Source of the DNA: a virus
Virus record (IMG/VR): IMGVR_UViG_3300035698_016797
Span: 1-64,000 of that record
Direction: 5' to 3' (one strand)
Length of the DNA stretch: 64,000 bases
The position numbers and the translations under genes are program-made. Shown piece by piece: positions 1 to 6,693 of this stretch. Position 1 is the first letter of the stretch. Every line of letters begins with the position of its first letter. The notes below the pieces were generated by a model. It saw only the letters and a program-made list of their open reading frames with translations, did not search any database and was not told the origin of the DNA.

Positions 1-279
1 ATAGGAGATATTCACGATTGTGGATATGAATACGCAGAACCCACATGGTCTGCTAAACAGATTCAAGATTGGTTTTTTAAGGACAATTTGACAACATGGA
101 TCATTGCCAAGTCAAAATATAAGTGGCTTGCCGCAACAAGACTAAAGAGGGTAGAGAAATACTACAAGCTTCTTAAGTATTGCGGTGGACCAGCATTCTG
201 GGCCAACAAAGGCTTAACACAAGAAGAACTTATAACCCTGTGCCAAAAGACTAAAAAGGAAGCTTCGGTAACTCAGTGA
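1..279 (+). CDS. DUF1353-like protein, 3' part
   Basis: The frame is open from the first base of the window, so the gene begins upstream; about 92 residues are visible. The motif IGDIHDCGYE near the visible start and the later stretch YYKLLKYCGGPAFW resemble the DUF1353 family, small phage and bacterial proteins with a conserved His-Asp followed by an aromatic/GG C-terminal part. The function of that family is not established. The stop codon (277-279) lies inside the following tRNA-Lys gene, so mRNA and tRNA overlap by 18 bases. Family call is tentative. Confidence 0.6.
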   Translation: MGDIHDCGYEYAEPTWSAKQIQDWFFKDNLTTWIIAKSKYKWLAATRLKRVEKYYKLLKYCGGPAFWANKGLTQEELITLCQKTKKEASVTQ

Positions 280-337
280 TTAGAGTGGCGGATTCTTAAT
301 CCGTAAGTCGTGGGTTTGAATCCCGCTCGGAGCACCA
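262..337 (+). tRNA. tRNA-Lys(CTT)
   Basis: Cloverleaf seen by hand: acceptor GCTTCGG pairs with TCGGAGC (one G-U and one T-G step), anticodon stem GCGGA/TCCGT, loop TTCTTAA giving anticodon CTT, T-loop TTTGAAT. CCA is encoded at 335-337. Confidence 0.95.
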
Positions 338-350
338 ACTAAAACAATAT

Positions 351-426
351 ATCCCTGTAACTCAGTAGACAGAGTGACTGCCTCCTAAGCAGTAAGCCGT
401 AGGTGCAACTCCTACCAGGGATACCA
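351..426 (+). tRNA. tRNA-Arg(CCT)
   Basis: Acceptor ATCCCTG/CAGGGAT, anticodon stem ACTGC/GCAGT, loop CTCCTAA giving anticodon CCT, which reads AGG. CCA is encoded at 424-426. Confidence 0.95.
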
Positions 427-431
427 AAATA

Positions 432-464
432 AAAGACCTGCATATGACATGTATACAGGTCTTT
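432..464 (+). terminator. Hairpin after the tRNA pair
   Basis: AAAGACCTG (432-440) pairs with CAGGTCTTT (456-464) around a 15-base loop. There is only a short U tract, so it may act as a weak terminator or a 3' processing hairpin for the tRNA-Lys/tRNA-Arg transcript. Confidence 0.55.
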
Positions 465-505
465 GACTATTATATACAGAACCCTTAACCAAAAGGAGGT
501 ACATA

Positions 506-919
506 ATGGTTCATCATACAACAAACAAGGGTGATCTAGGAGAGTGTAAATGTAGAGTTGATCTTATTCAACGTGGCTACACTGTGCTAATGCCCTTAAC
601 ACAACAGGAGCCATTTGATTTAGTCGCTTATAAAGATGGAAAATTCATCCGAATACAAGTAAAGTACAGATCTGTTAAAAAAGGATCTCTTTGTATTATG
701 ATGAGAAGCACATGGGCTACTAAAGGCGAAATACACAAAAAACCAGTTGATAAAAATGAGATAGATGTATTTTGCGTTTACTGTCCAGAAACAGACGAGT
801 GCTACTACTTCAAGCCGGAAATTTGCGACAAAGCTTTTACTCTCCGGGTGGAGAGGCCGAAAAACAATCAAACAGTTGGAATCAATTTTGCATCAGACTT
901 CCGAGAAATACCCGAGTAA
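506..919 (+). CDS. PD-(D/E)XK family endonuclease
   Basis: 137 residues, starting after a perfect AAAGGAGG ribosome site. The N-terminal NKGDLGECKCRVDLIQRGY, then PFDLVAYKDGKFIRIQVKYRS, matches the layout of small PD-(D/E)XK nucleases of the group I intron-associated type: a Glu in the first helix, Asp in the PFDLV strand, and the IQVK motif with the catalytic Lys. Such proteins resemble homing or Holliday-junction nucleases and cut DNA with a metal ion. No intron is visible beside it, so it is free-standing. The fold is well supported; the biological target is unknown. Confidence 0.8.
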   Translation: MVHHTTNKGDLGECKCRVDLIQRGYTVLMPLTQQEPFDLVAYKDGKFIRIQVKYRSVKKGSLCIMMRSTWATKGEIHKKPVDKNEIDVFCVYCPETDECYYFKPEICDKAFTLRVERPKNNQTVGINFASDFREIPE

Positions 920-937
920 TTTTTTTGGGAGAATGAA

Positions 938-1222
938 ATGGAATGTAACATATGTAAAGTGTATATTTACGGAGATGACAGTTTGACCTGTCCCGAGTGT
1001 GAAGGGATGGTGTGCGCTAACTGTTTTCATCTGCTTACGAGTATGTGTTTTGATTGTTCAGACAAAATAAAGGAAAGATCGAATGCGAAAAAACAACACA
1101 ACCTGGGACGAATATTTCTTTGGATTAGCGATGGTTTGCGCCTCAAGATCAAAAGACCCAAGTACCACAAACGGGGCGGTAATAGTCAACGAAGACGACT
1201 TGCCAGTAGGATTAGGATATAA
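938..1222 (+). CDS. Zinc-finger protein overlapping the deaminase gene
   Basis: The N-terminal half has a clear Cys pattern: CNIC, CPEC, CANC and CFDC within the first 45 residues, fitting two zinc sites of a RING/B-box-like or treble-clef fold. It starts after GGGAG. The frame stays open to 1222, 140 bases into the next gene, but the part after about residue 48 is basic and looks like a shadow of the deaminase frame. Either the protein really has this tail or the gene has lost its own stop. No function is inferred beyond zinc binding. Confidence 0.6.
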   Translation: MECNICKVYIYGDDSLTCPECEGMVCANCFHLLTSMCFDCSDKIKERSNAKKQHNLGRIFLWISDGLRLKIKRPKYHKRGGNSQRRRLASRIRI

Positions 1223-1817
1223 TGGATTTCTAAAAGGACTTGAAGATGTTGAAGAATACTGGAATGATAAGCTTGAAAAGTACAAGAGAGTTTACCACGC
1301 AGAGCGCAATGCTATAGCAAATGCCAATAATTCTGTCAAGGGGTGTAAAATGTACCTCTGGTCTTCTAAGGACTACTTTTCGTGTGAAGAGTGTGCGTCA
1401 TCAATTATCCAACATGGCATTTTAGAAGTTCACTTTATGAAAATTACAGACCAGGATACGAACGACTGGGGATTCGACAGTTCCAAGGAGCTTTTTGAAG
1501 AAGCTGGAGTAAAGATTTTTGTGCACGAAGATATCACAGATGAAGTCATTCTTCGAAAGTTAACCGAACTTAGAGGGAGCTGTAAGGATCTTGTGGAAAT
1601 AAAAAAGTCTATTGGCAAAGAAGTTGAAAATATGAAAATGTCGTTTGCTCAACAGATCATTTGCGATAAACTCATTCCACATATGCAATATGTTCCAGGT
1701 TTTCAGGGACACGGATTTACTCTTCGAGACGGTGACCTGAATCAAATAATGTCTCAAGAAGAAGCTAAGATTGTTAGAGAGTACTTGGAAAAATATTATA
1801 GAATCAGATTGCGTTAA
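1083..1817 (+). CDS. dCMP/cytidine deaminase-like protein with C-terminal extension
   Basis: 244 residues. The zinc-dependent deaminase core is visible: HAERNAIANAN (HAE motif, zinc His and catalytic Glu) near residue 73 and SCEEC (paired Cys ligands) near residue 103. Phage dCMP deaminases make dUMP for dTMP synthesis. The usual domain ends near residue 150; the last 90 residues (GSCKDLVEIKKSIGKEVENMK onward) are an extra helical domain I do not recognise. The start follows AAAGGAAAG. The specificity (dCMP rather than another cytidine substrate) is inferred from phage context. Confidence 0.85.
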   Translation: MRKNNTTWDEYFFGLAMVCASRSKDPSTTNGAVIVNEDDLPVGLGYNGFLKGLEDVEEYWNDKLEKYKRVYHAERNAIANANNSVKGCKMYLWSSKDYFSCEECASSIIQHGILEVHFMKITDQDTNDWGFDSSKELFEEAGVKIFVHEDITDEVILRKLTELRGSCKDLVEIKKSIGKEVENMKMSFAQQIICDKLIPHMQYVPGFQGHGFTLRDGDLNQIMSQEEAKIVREYLEKYYRIRLR

Positions 1818-1818
1818 T

Positions 1819-1847
1819 TTGACAAGTGTCAACTGTTCAGGTATAGT
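1819..1847 (+). promoter_or_regulatory. Sigma70-type promoter
   Basis: TTGACA (1819-1824), exactly 17 bases, then TATAGT (1842-1847). It lies directly after the deaminase stop and fires into a non-coding stretch that ends in a terminator about 140 bases on. Confidence 0.75.
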
Positions 1848-1852
1848 ATCTA

Positions 1853-1994
1853 ATGTGAGGACCGATATAAACTCACACGCTAAAATACGCTGACAAAAAT
1901 AAAGAGGCTCGTTATTTCACTATTGCATTGAAATACAGCTCAAGGTGCCCCAGCTCAGCTCACCTTATCGGGAATAAAACGGGGCACCTTTTTA
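1853..1994 (+). ncRNA. Candidate small RNA between promoter and terminator
   Basis: No plausible reading frame. The stretch begins 5-6 bases after a strong promoter, contains a TGTGAG...CTCACA hairpin and a TTTCA...TGAAA hairpin, and ends at an intrinsic terminator. That is the layout of an independently transcribed small RNA of about 140 nt. The start and function are inferred. Confidence 0.5.
1942..1994 (+). terminator. Intrinsic terminator
   Basis: AAGGTGCCCC (1942-1951) pairs with GGGGCACCTT (1981-1990), followed by TTTATT on the + strand. It sits between convergent units; the release-factor-like gene on the - strand ends inside it. Confidence 0.8.
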
Positions 1995-2327
1995 TTGGGG
2001 AAGATTTGGGTCAAACGTTTCTATCTTAAGGTTGCAAGGGCGCATTGCTTCATCAACACTGGCGTCCAAATGCCCCTCAGAGCGAGATACGGCCATTCTA
2101 AGCCACTTCTGGAACTTTTCCGACTCTACCATGCGCTTAAAGGCAATCTTCTTGTTACGTCCTTGTTTGCGCGTTTCACGACACTCTCCAACCGCCTTAG
2201 AGTCTCTATGCACAATACGCACACCGCTATTGCAGGTGTTCTGATGTTGGCCACCCTTTCCTCCAGAGCGAAATGTCTGAACGTCTAGGTCTTTTTTGGT
2301 TACACTAAGTATAGGTGTTCTTTTCAT
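1992..2327 (-). CDS. Release-factor-like GGQ protein
   Basis: 111 residues, essentially only the catalytic domain of class I release factors. The sequence FRSGGKGGQHQNTCNSGVRI carries the GGQ motif that triggers peptidyl-tRNA hydrolysis in the ribosomal A site. The codon-recognition domain of RF1/RF2 is absent, as in ArfB/RF-H-type rescue factors, and the basic stretch ETRKQGRNKKIAFKRM follows. It probably releases peptides from stalled ribosomes or acts on mitochondrial-ICT1-like substrates. With the tmRNA at 26 kb the phage would encode two rescue routes. The domain is certain; the exact role is inferred. Confidence 0.88.
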   Translation of the reverse strand: MKRTPILSVTKKDLDVQTFRSGGKGGQHQNTCNSGVRIVHRDSKAVGECRETRKQGRNKKIAFKRMVESEKFQKWLRMAVSRSEGHLDASVDEAMRPCNLKIETFDPNLPQ

Positions 2328-2333
2328 AATGTT

Positions 2334-2408
2334 TGGCTGTCCTACTAGGATTCGAACCTAGACTAGCTGGTCCAGAGCCAACCGTGCTTCCAATTACACT
2401 ATAGGACA
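2334..2408 (-). tRNA. tRNA-Gln(CTG)
   Basis: On the - strand: acceptor TGTCCTA/TAGGACA, anticodon stem GTTGG/CCAGC, loop CTCTGGA giving anticodon CTG. CCA is encoded at 2334-2336. Confidence 0.93.
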
Positions 2409-2420
2409 ATCCTTTCTTTG

Positions 2421-2996
2421 TTATCTACGAGATCTTATTGCAGGATCAGGATCAATATGAGGAGTTTGTACGAAATTGGCAGTGTACTCTCTAGTTAGTG
2501 GAGTTCTACCATTCTCTGCTAAAAACTCTTCCCTTTGACGTCTTGCTATTTCCTGATTAATACGCTCTCTTTCTAATGTCATATCAATATTTGGATATGC
2601 CTCTTCAAAACGATTCCAAGTTCCATAGTTGTTTGGATTCTCATTTCTAAAAAAAACTATCATTCCAATTTGATTAAAGTTGTTTTTAAGGACATGAATA
2701 TTTCGTATTGAATGACGACGTCCCCTAAAAGACCTGTGCCCTTGAGCAATATCTCTAATGAGCAAAGATACACAAGGGAATGACAAAGAGTGCATTTGTG
2801 CCGAAAATGACTCATACCTATCATTCGAATGTAGGTGTTGCAAATTTCCAGCTCTATCTAAAACTCCAGCTTCAGCTCTTAGATCAAGAGAAAAAAGACA
2901 AACCCTTTCGTTTCTCATATCAATAATGTCCAGTTCGAATTCGTTTGTTTCCAATATTACTACGTTTCTTGAATTGCCTAGTCTTGAGTTTAACAT
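2421..2996 (-). CDS. Hypothetical protein
   Basis: 192 residues, not recognised. Start taken at MLNSRLGNS after AAAGGATT; upstream extension would run into tRNA-Val. The C-terminal part is a charged helix (EAYPNIDMTLERERINQEI, then RRQREEF) and the protein ends RSRR. It lies between two tRNA genes on the same strand and is probably co-transcribed with them. Confidence 0.7.
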   Translation of the reverse strand: MLNSRLGNSRNVVILETNEFELDIIDMRNERVCLFSLDLRAEAGVLDRAGNLQHLHSNDRYESFSAQMHSLSFPCVSLLIRDIAQGHRSFRGRRHSIRNIHVLKNNFNQIGMIVFFRNENPNNYGTWNRFEEAYPNIDMTLERERINQEIARRQREEFLAENGRTPLTREYTANFVQTPHIDPDPAIRSRR

Positions 2997-3008
2997 TGTA
3001 ATCCTTTC

Positions 3009-3085
3009 TGGTGGGGTGTGCCAGACTTGAACTGGCGACCTCCTGAATGTCACCCAGGCGCTCTAGCCAACTGAGCTAACACCCC
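3009..3085 (-). tRNA. tRNA-Val(GAC)
   Basis: Acceptor GGGGTGT/ACACCCC, D-stem GCTC/GAGC, anticodon stem CCTGG/TCAGG, loop GTGACAT giving anticodon GAC. CCA is encoded. Confidence 0.93.
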
Positions 3086-3260
3086 ATCTAATTTCTTTCC
3101 TTGAAAGCGCCGTTATGACGCCAAGTGGCCAAAAAACAGTATTGACAATCCACACCGTTGGAACTCTCCAATATGACCACCCATAAGCTTTAATCTGTCT
3201 GCTAACAGCATACATACCCCACGAGATGGCAAACGGTGCATTGATATACCAATAGTTCAT
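3063..3260 (-). CDS. Small hydrophobic protein
   Basis: 65 residues, rich in Trp and Tyr, with a hydrophobic stretch VPTVWIVNTVFWPLGVITAL that could span a membrane. The start codon follows the stop of the upstream HNH gene immediately (TAAATG). The stop lies within the tRNA-Val gene, so the last 23 bases overlap a tRNA. Function unknown. Confidence 0.6.
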   Translation of the reverse strand: MNYWYINAPFAISWGMYAVSRQIKAYGWSYWRVPTVWIVNTVFWPLGVITALSRKEIRWGVSSVG

Positions 3261-3914
3261 TTACTTCTCCAATTCTACATTCCAATACATATCGCTAATG
3301 AAGTCTTCCCAAGATTTAGGTACACGCTTGAACGGCTTGTTCTTTGCGCTGTATACTGGCTCTATAGGGTCACTAAGCAAAGTCATACCACAATCTTTGA
3401 GAAGCATACTTCCCTTTAGGTTATTACACCTCTTACACGCAGTGGCAACATTTTTCCATTCTGTAGTTCCACCTCTGCAACGAGGATTAATGTGATCAAT
3501 ACTTAAATCTTTAGGGCTGAATCCTATTCCGCAATACTGACACACATACTGGTCTCTTTGAAAAACTGCTCTGCGTGTCAAAATTGCCTTGGTATACTTA
3601 CGCTTCTGATATTTGTTGAGAACGATGATTTCTGGAACCTTAATAGTTATTCCTGGAGAGCGAACCATTCCATTAGGATTCCTTTCCATCTCTTGAGCCG
3701 CAAGTACTGCATCGGACCAATTTGTGACCCATTCATCCCATGTGTATAGCTCACATGCTGAAAGTTTGCCATCTTCCTTCGTATATTGAAGAATCTTGGC
3801 TTTGTCTTGAAAAACCTTAATGATTGATCTATACGCAGGAATAAATCCCGCATACTCCCAACGGTGTCCTTTTTGGTTTACAACAAGAACCTTGCTATAT
3901 CTCAAAGCTTCCAT
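3261..3914 (-). CDS. HNH endonuclease
   Basis: 217 residues. The C-terminal half has the HNH module: CQYCG, then LSIDHINPRCRGGTTEWKN (the DH of the HNH core and the GG.T..N loop), then CKRCNNLKG, giving a zinc-stabilised beta-beta-alpha-metal nuclease. The N-terminal 110 residues are probably the DNA-recognition part. Free-standing HNH genes between tRNAs are typical homing nucleases in large phages. Start after AAGGAG. Confidence 0.9.
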   Translation of the reverse strand: MEALRYSKVLVVNQKGHRWEYAGFIPAYRSIIKVFQDKAKILQYTKEDGKLSACELYTWDEWVTNWSDAVLAAQEMERNPNGMVRSPGITIKVPEIIVLNKYQKRKYTKAILTRRAVFQRDQYVCQYCGIGFSPKDLSIDHINPRCRGGTTEWKNVATACKRCNNLKGSMLLKDCGMTLLSDPIEPVYSAKNKPFKRVPKSWEDFISDMYWNVELEK

Positions 3915-3933
3915 TTTTATAACTCCTTACGTT

Positions 3934-4011
3934 TGGCGGGAATGACGAGACTCGAACTCGCAACCTCCGACGTGACAGGCCGGTGCTCTGGACCAATTGA
4001 GCTACATCCCC
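3934..4011 (-). tRNA. tRNA-Asp(GTC)
   Basis: Acceptor GGGGATG/CATTCCC, anticodon stem CCGGC/GTCGG, loop CTGTCAC giving anticodon GTC, T-loop TTCGAGT. CCA is encoded. Confidence 0.94.
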
Positions 4012-4017
4012 ATATTG

Positions 4018-4093
4018 TGGTGAGCGTAGCAGGACTCGAACCTGCGGTAACCTCCTTGTAAAAGAGGGGCTTTTGCCACTAAGCTATACGCCC
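4018..4093 (-). tRNA. tRNA-Val(TAC)
   Basis: Acceptor GGGCGTA/TACGCTC, anticodon stem CCTCT/GGAGG, loop TTTACAA giving anticodon TAC (reads GUA). CCA is encoded. The preceding gene's stop codon falls inside its 5' end. Confidence 0.93.
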
Positions 4094-4323
4094 AATATTT
4101 CTTTCAATCCATCATCTTCTGTAGTGTCTGATTGAGTTTCTCTTCCATACCACTGTTCGCGTTGACGTGTTACCGTCTCAAACACTTTTAGGCAGTTACA
4201 CAGATAGTCTCGCAAAATAAAGTCTGGTGTATTACTATTTTTTTCCTTACTGTAGCGATTTATCAAACTAGTTAACTCACTTCTAAAATCTGGAGCATCT
4301 GCTTTTTTACTCATCTTTTTCAT
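4084..4323 (-). CDS. Conserved small phage protein
   Basis: 79 residues. The pattern FRSELTSLINRYSKEKNSN, then TPDFILRDYLCNCLKVFE and REQWYG, is one I know from many phage genomes as a small conserved protein without established function. The last 10 bases, including the TAG stop, overlap tRNA-Val(TAC). Confidence 0.8.
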   Translation of the reverse strand: MKKMSKKADAPDFRSELTSLINRYSKEKNSNTPDFILRDYLCNCLKVFETVTRQREQWYGRETQSDTTEDDGLKEILGV

Positions 4324-4333
4324 CTTTCTATAT

Positions 4334-4408
4334 TGGGGTGGTATACGAGAGTTGAACTCGCTCTAACTGGGCCACAACCAGTCGTGCTACCACTACACTA
4401 ATACCACC
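4334..4408 (-). tRNA. tRNA-His(GTG)
   Basis: Acceptor GTGGTAT/ATACCAC with an extra 5' G (G-1) opposite C73, the hallmark of tRNA-His. Anticodon stem ACTGG/CCAGT, loop TTGTGGC giving anticodon GTG. CCA is encoded. Confidence 0.94.
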
Positions 4409-4410
4409 AC

Positions 4411-4512
4411 CTATTTCTTCTTTTCTTCATCTTTCTTCCTGAAAATTCTATCATATCCTTCGTCCCATTTCTTTTTGTCACAAGGACGTGGTTTGTCACC
4501 TTTGCCTGCCAT
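4411..4512 (-). CDS. 33-residue conserved phage peptide (MAGKGDKPRP type)
   Basis: A short frame beginning MAGKGDKPRPCDKKKWDEGY and ending in RKKDEEKKK. The GKGDKPRP...YDRIF pattern is a recurrent tiny phage protein often found in early or late gene gaps. It follows a GGAG ribosome site and abuts tRNA-His. Function unknown. Confidence 0.75.
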   Translation of the reverse strand: MAGKGDKPRPCDKKKWDEGYDRIFRKKDEEKKK

Positions 4513-4521
4513 GCTAATCTC

Positions 4522-4746
4522 CTACTTCAATACCAATGTTGATATCTTGGAAGCTTCCTCTATTCTTTCTGAATCAGCCTCCATTTCGTCTAGTAAGTCT
4601 GCATGAAACTCTAACGAGAAATCACCAGCTCTAATCAGACCAACCAAAGCCTTGGTGTCACCGTTAAGCCTACTAATACGATCCATGGTACTAATAACCT
4701 CGTTCGTATTTCTGATCAACTCTACAATATCAAATTTGCTTTCCAT
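4522..4746 (-). CDS. Hypothetical helical protein
   Basis: 74 acidic residues predicted largely helical (FHADLLDEMEADSERIEEAS). No family recognised. It starts four bases before the end of the upstream gene region and is probably translated in the same operon. Confidence 0.65.
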   Translation of the reverse strand: MESKFDIVELIRNTNEVISTMDRISRLNGDTKALVGLIRAGDFSLEFHADLLDEMEADSERIEEASKISTLVLK

Positions 4747-4751
4747 GTGTT

Positions 4752-5060
4752 TTACCTTCTTGCTATTTCGACTGCCATTTTAAGAAGTTTCCATTTCGTA
4801 CGAGTAATGTCATCTACATTCTCCGGTTCATATCTAAGGATGTTTTGAGCCGCTTCTAAGAGACCGGGAGAAGAGGATCTTAATCGAGCGTTGACTTTTA
4901 TCTCATCACTGACATCTGGGTCATCTTCTATACACTTTAGACAATCATTGCCCAATTCAACACCGTGAATACAACACCCTGACCCAAAGTGACAAGACCG
5001 AGGAACTAATTGGTTTTCTTTATCTTTTCCTGGACCTAAATCCCATTCTAAATTTTTCAT
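4752..5060 (-). CDS. Hypothetical Cys-containing protein
   Basis: 102 residues with the start chosen at MKNLEWDLG after AGAAAGG; a longer frame would overlap tRNA-Glu. A cluster CHFGSGCCIHGVELGNDCLKC could bind one metal ion. The C-terminal part resembles phage proteins with the pattern LLEAAQNILRY...KWKLLKMAVE. Function unknown. Confidence 0.72.
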   Translation of the reverse strand: MKNLEWDLGPGKDKENQLVPRSCHFGSGCCIHGVELGNDCLKCIEDDPDVSDEIKVNARLRSSSPGLLEAAQNILRYEPENVDDITRTKWKLLKMAVEIARR

Positions 5061-5073
5061 ATCGTAACCTTTC

Positions 5074-5152
5074 TGGTAGCTCCAGGGGGATTTGAACCCT
5101 CCGTCTCTGCCTTGAGAGGGCAGCATCCTAAACCTAACTAGACGATGGAGCC
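5074..5152 (-). tRNA. tRNA-Glu(CTC)
   Basis: Acceptor GGCTCCA/TGGAGCT, anticodon stem CTGCC/GGCAG, loop CTCTCAA giving anticodon CTC. CCA is encoded. The D-region is slightly long. Confidence 0.9.
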
Positions 5153-5168
5153 TCATTCTTTTGATTAT

Positions 5169-5243
5169 TGGCAACCCCACGGGGAATCGAACCCACGCTT
5201 TCTTGGATGAAAACCAAGTGTCCTACCAATAGACGATGGGGTC
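5169..5243 (-). tRNA. tRNA-Glu(TTC)
   Basis: Acceptor GACCCCA/TGGGGTT, anticodon stem CTTGG/CCAAG, loop TTTTCAT giving anticodon TTC. CCA is encoded. Confidence 0.93.
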
Positions 5244-5249
5244 ACATTT

Positions 5250-5327
5250 TGGTGGGCGTAGAAGGATTTGAACCTTCGATTTCCTCCTTATCAGGGAGGC
5301 GTTCTAACCTGGCTAAACTATACGCCC
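5250..5327 (-). tRNA. tRNA-Ile(GAT)
   Basis: Acceptor GGGCGTA/TACGCCC, anticodon stem CCTCC/GGAGG, loop CTGATAA giving anticodon GAT. CCA is encoded. It overlaps the stop of the small gene upstream. Confidence 0.93.
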
Positions 5328-5488
5328 TCATTGACCAAGTCATCCCATTCAGCATCCATTTGCTGTAGGGCAACTGCAATCTGCTTCTTACCTTCTCTTC
5401 TAATCTTCTTTTTGAGAACTCTTTTAATTCTCTGTCTTGCTGGCTGAGACTCTTCTTCTAATGCATAACTTACAATACATTCTTTCAT
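5318..5488 (-). CDS. Small charged protein
   Basis: 56 residues beginning MKECIVSYALEEESQPARQR, with a basic middle (RIKRVLKKKIRREGKK) and acidic C-terminus. It starts after GGAG and its TAG stop lies within tRNA-Ile, repeating the mRNA/tRNA overlap seen at several places in this cluster. Function unknown. Confidence 0.6.
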   Translation of the reverse strand: MKECIVSYALEEESQPARQRIKRVLKKKIRREGKKQIAVALQQMDAEWDDLVNEGV

Positions 5489-5500
5489 TTTCAAACTCCT

Positions 5501-5574
5501 TGGCTACCCTTCTAGGACTCGAACCCAAACTAACTGGACCAAAACCAGTCGTGCTTCCATTACACCAAAGGGTA
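5501..5574 (-). tRNA. tRNA-Gln(TTG)
   Basis: Acceptor TACCCTT/AAGGGTA, anticodon stem ACTGG/CCAGT, loop TTTTGGT giving anticodon TTG. CCA is encoded. Confidence 0.93.
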
Positions 5575-5970
5575 TCATTTAACACATAGAGAACTTACTA
5601 CCTTTTTCAACTTTGTCAACCAATGATTCTTACCTTTCTTGATAAATGGGTCTATTTCACCCTTGTCGAAAAACAATCCTCCGCAAAATGTACACTTGTC
5701 TAGTTTGATACCTTCCTCTATCCAATAGCACATTTCACCTCTCGAACACTTTGGACATAGGTGATCCAATACAACCACCATCTTGCCACGACTCATTCGT
5801 TCCGCCTTCGCTTGTTTAGAAAGCTCTGTTATGTCTTCCTGCCTACCGGTTCTAATTTTTTCCAATTCTCCTTCATCGAGCCATATTGAATTGCAAACTT
5901 CGCACCAGTCAATAAGAACTCCTTCAAGAATTGTCTGTTTGGTTTTAGCATTACATCTTAAACATAACAT
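5575..5970 (-). CDS. Double zinc-ribbon (zf-TFIIB-like) protein
   Basis: 131 residues with two copies of the zf-TFIIB pattern. Copy 1: CLRC...GVLIDWCEVCNSIWLDEGEL. Copy 2: CPKC...GIKLDKCTFCGGLFFDKGEI. Each has two CxxC pairs and the trailing [WF][LF]D.GE motif. Between them is a charged helix. Such proteins are widespread in bacteria and phages; nucleic-acid or protein binding is likely but unproven. Start after GGAGAGAG. Confidence 0.85.
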   Translation of the reverse strand: MLCLRCNAKTKQTILEGVLIDWCEVCNSIWLDEGELEKIRTGRQEDITELSKQAKAERMSRGKMVVVLDHLCPKCSRGEMCYWIEEGIKLDKCTFCGGLFFDKGEIDPFIKKGKNHWLTKLKKVVSSLCVK

Positions 5971-5979
5971 TGCTCTCTC

Positions 5980-6291
5980 CTATTGATAATGTAGCTCTCT
6001 ATGGCAATTTGCACAAATAAGAATGCATTTTGCCACCTCTGCATCTATTCTGCTTTTACTCCACTTATCCTGTGAAGCTCTGTTTAGACCGTCTCCCTTC
6101 TCACTGACGTGATGAAAGTCCAAGGCACCGACACACTTATTGTATCCACATATGGAACAGCCTTTAATCTTAAAGCCGTCTATATATTTCTTAACTTCGG
6201 CCCTTCGTCTTGCCTGCTTGGACAAGTATTCTTCTTTATTCTCTCTGTAATGATTGTGTTTCCACAACTTTTGTTTTTCTGATTGTCTCAT
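5980..6291 (-). CDS. HNH endonuclease (homing-type)
   Basis: 103 residues, start at MRQSEKQKLW; upstream extension enters tRNA-Pro. The HNH core is clear: CSICGYNKC, then LDFHHVSEKG (HH), then CILICANCHRELH. The N-terminal RENKEEYLSKQARRR is a basic helix of the kind seen in the small phage HNH group with a Y..N...Y...Q..RR lead. A related gene lies at 62034-62429 on the same strand. Confidence 0.9.
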   Translation of the reverse strand: MRQSEKQKLWKHNHYRENKEEYLSKQARRRAEVKKYIDGFKIKGCSICGYNKCVGALDFHHVSEKGDGLNRASQDKWSKSRIDAEVAKCILICANCHRELHYQ

Positions 6292-6307
6292 ATGATACCT
6301 ATTAAAT

Positions 6308-6384
6308 TGGTCTGTGCGGCAAGATTTGAACTTGCGATTTCTTGGTCCCAAACCAAGCGTGATACCAGACTTCACTACGCACAG
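6308..6384 (-). tRNA. tRNA-Pro(TGG)
   Basis: Acceptor CTGTGCG/CGCACAG, anticodon stem CTTGG/CCAAG, loop TTTGGGA giving anticodon TGG. CCA is encoded. Confidence 0.93.
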
Positions 6385-6399
6385 TCACACACTTTTACT

Positions 6400-6476
6400 T
6401 GGTGGAGCTACTCGGAATCGAACCGAGGACATCCTGCTTGCAAAGCAGGTGCTCTATCCATCTGAGCTACAGCCCC
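6400..6476 (-). tRNA. tRNA-Ala(TGC)
   Basis: Acceptor GGGGCTG/TAGCTCC with a G-U pair, anticodon stem CCTGC/GCAGG, loop TTTGCAA giving anticodon TGC. CCA is encoded. First tRNA of the - strand cluster. Confidence 0.94.
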
Positions 6477-6483
6477 AAACAAA

Positions 6484-6513
6484 AGCCCCTGAGGATTTCT
6501 CCTGAGGGGCTTC
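6484..6513 (-). terminator. Terminator or processing hairpin upstream of the tRNA cluster
   Basis: On the - strand AAGCCCCTCAGGA pairs with TCCTCAGGGGCTT with one mismatch, followed by TTGTTT. It would end transcripts arriving from the 6.7-12.1 kb operon before the tRNA genes, or allow partial read-through. Confidence 0.65.
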
Positions 6514-6544
6514 ACTCTCTACGATATAACTAGGAAAGTACGTC

Positions 6545-6637
6545 CTAGACACACACGAGACAGCCCCTGCCGCATGGTGCGACCGGAATGGCTTCTTGTA
6601 CATCAAGATGCTGTCTTTGTGTTTTGTATAGTCTCAT
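6545..6637 (-). CDS. Possible 30-residue peptide
   Basis: Short frame MRLYKTQRQHLDVQEAIPVA ending CGRGCLVCV, preceded by GGAAAG at a suitable distance. Nothing else supports it; the surrounding 180 bases otherwise hold only the hairpin before tRNA-Ala. Confidence 0.3.
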   Translation of the reverse strand: MRLYKTQRQHLDVQEAIPVAPCGRGCLVCV

Positions 6638-6693
6638 AATGCTTTCCTTTCCATAAACGAATTGAATGCTTCTTTTTCTACTCTCTACATATA

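Noticed and set aside
3864-6505. Several + strand frames in the tRNA cluster
   Set aside because: They are complements of tRNA genes (repeated AGFEPS/GIEPT-like strings) and not proteins.
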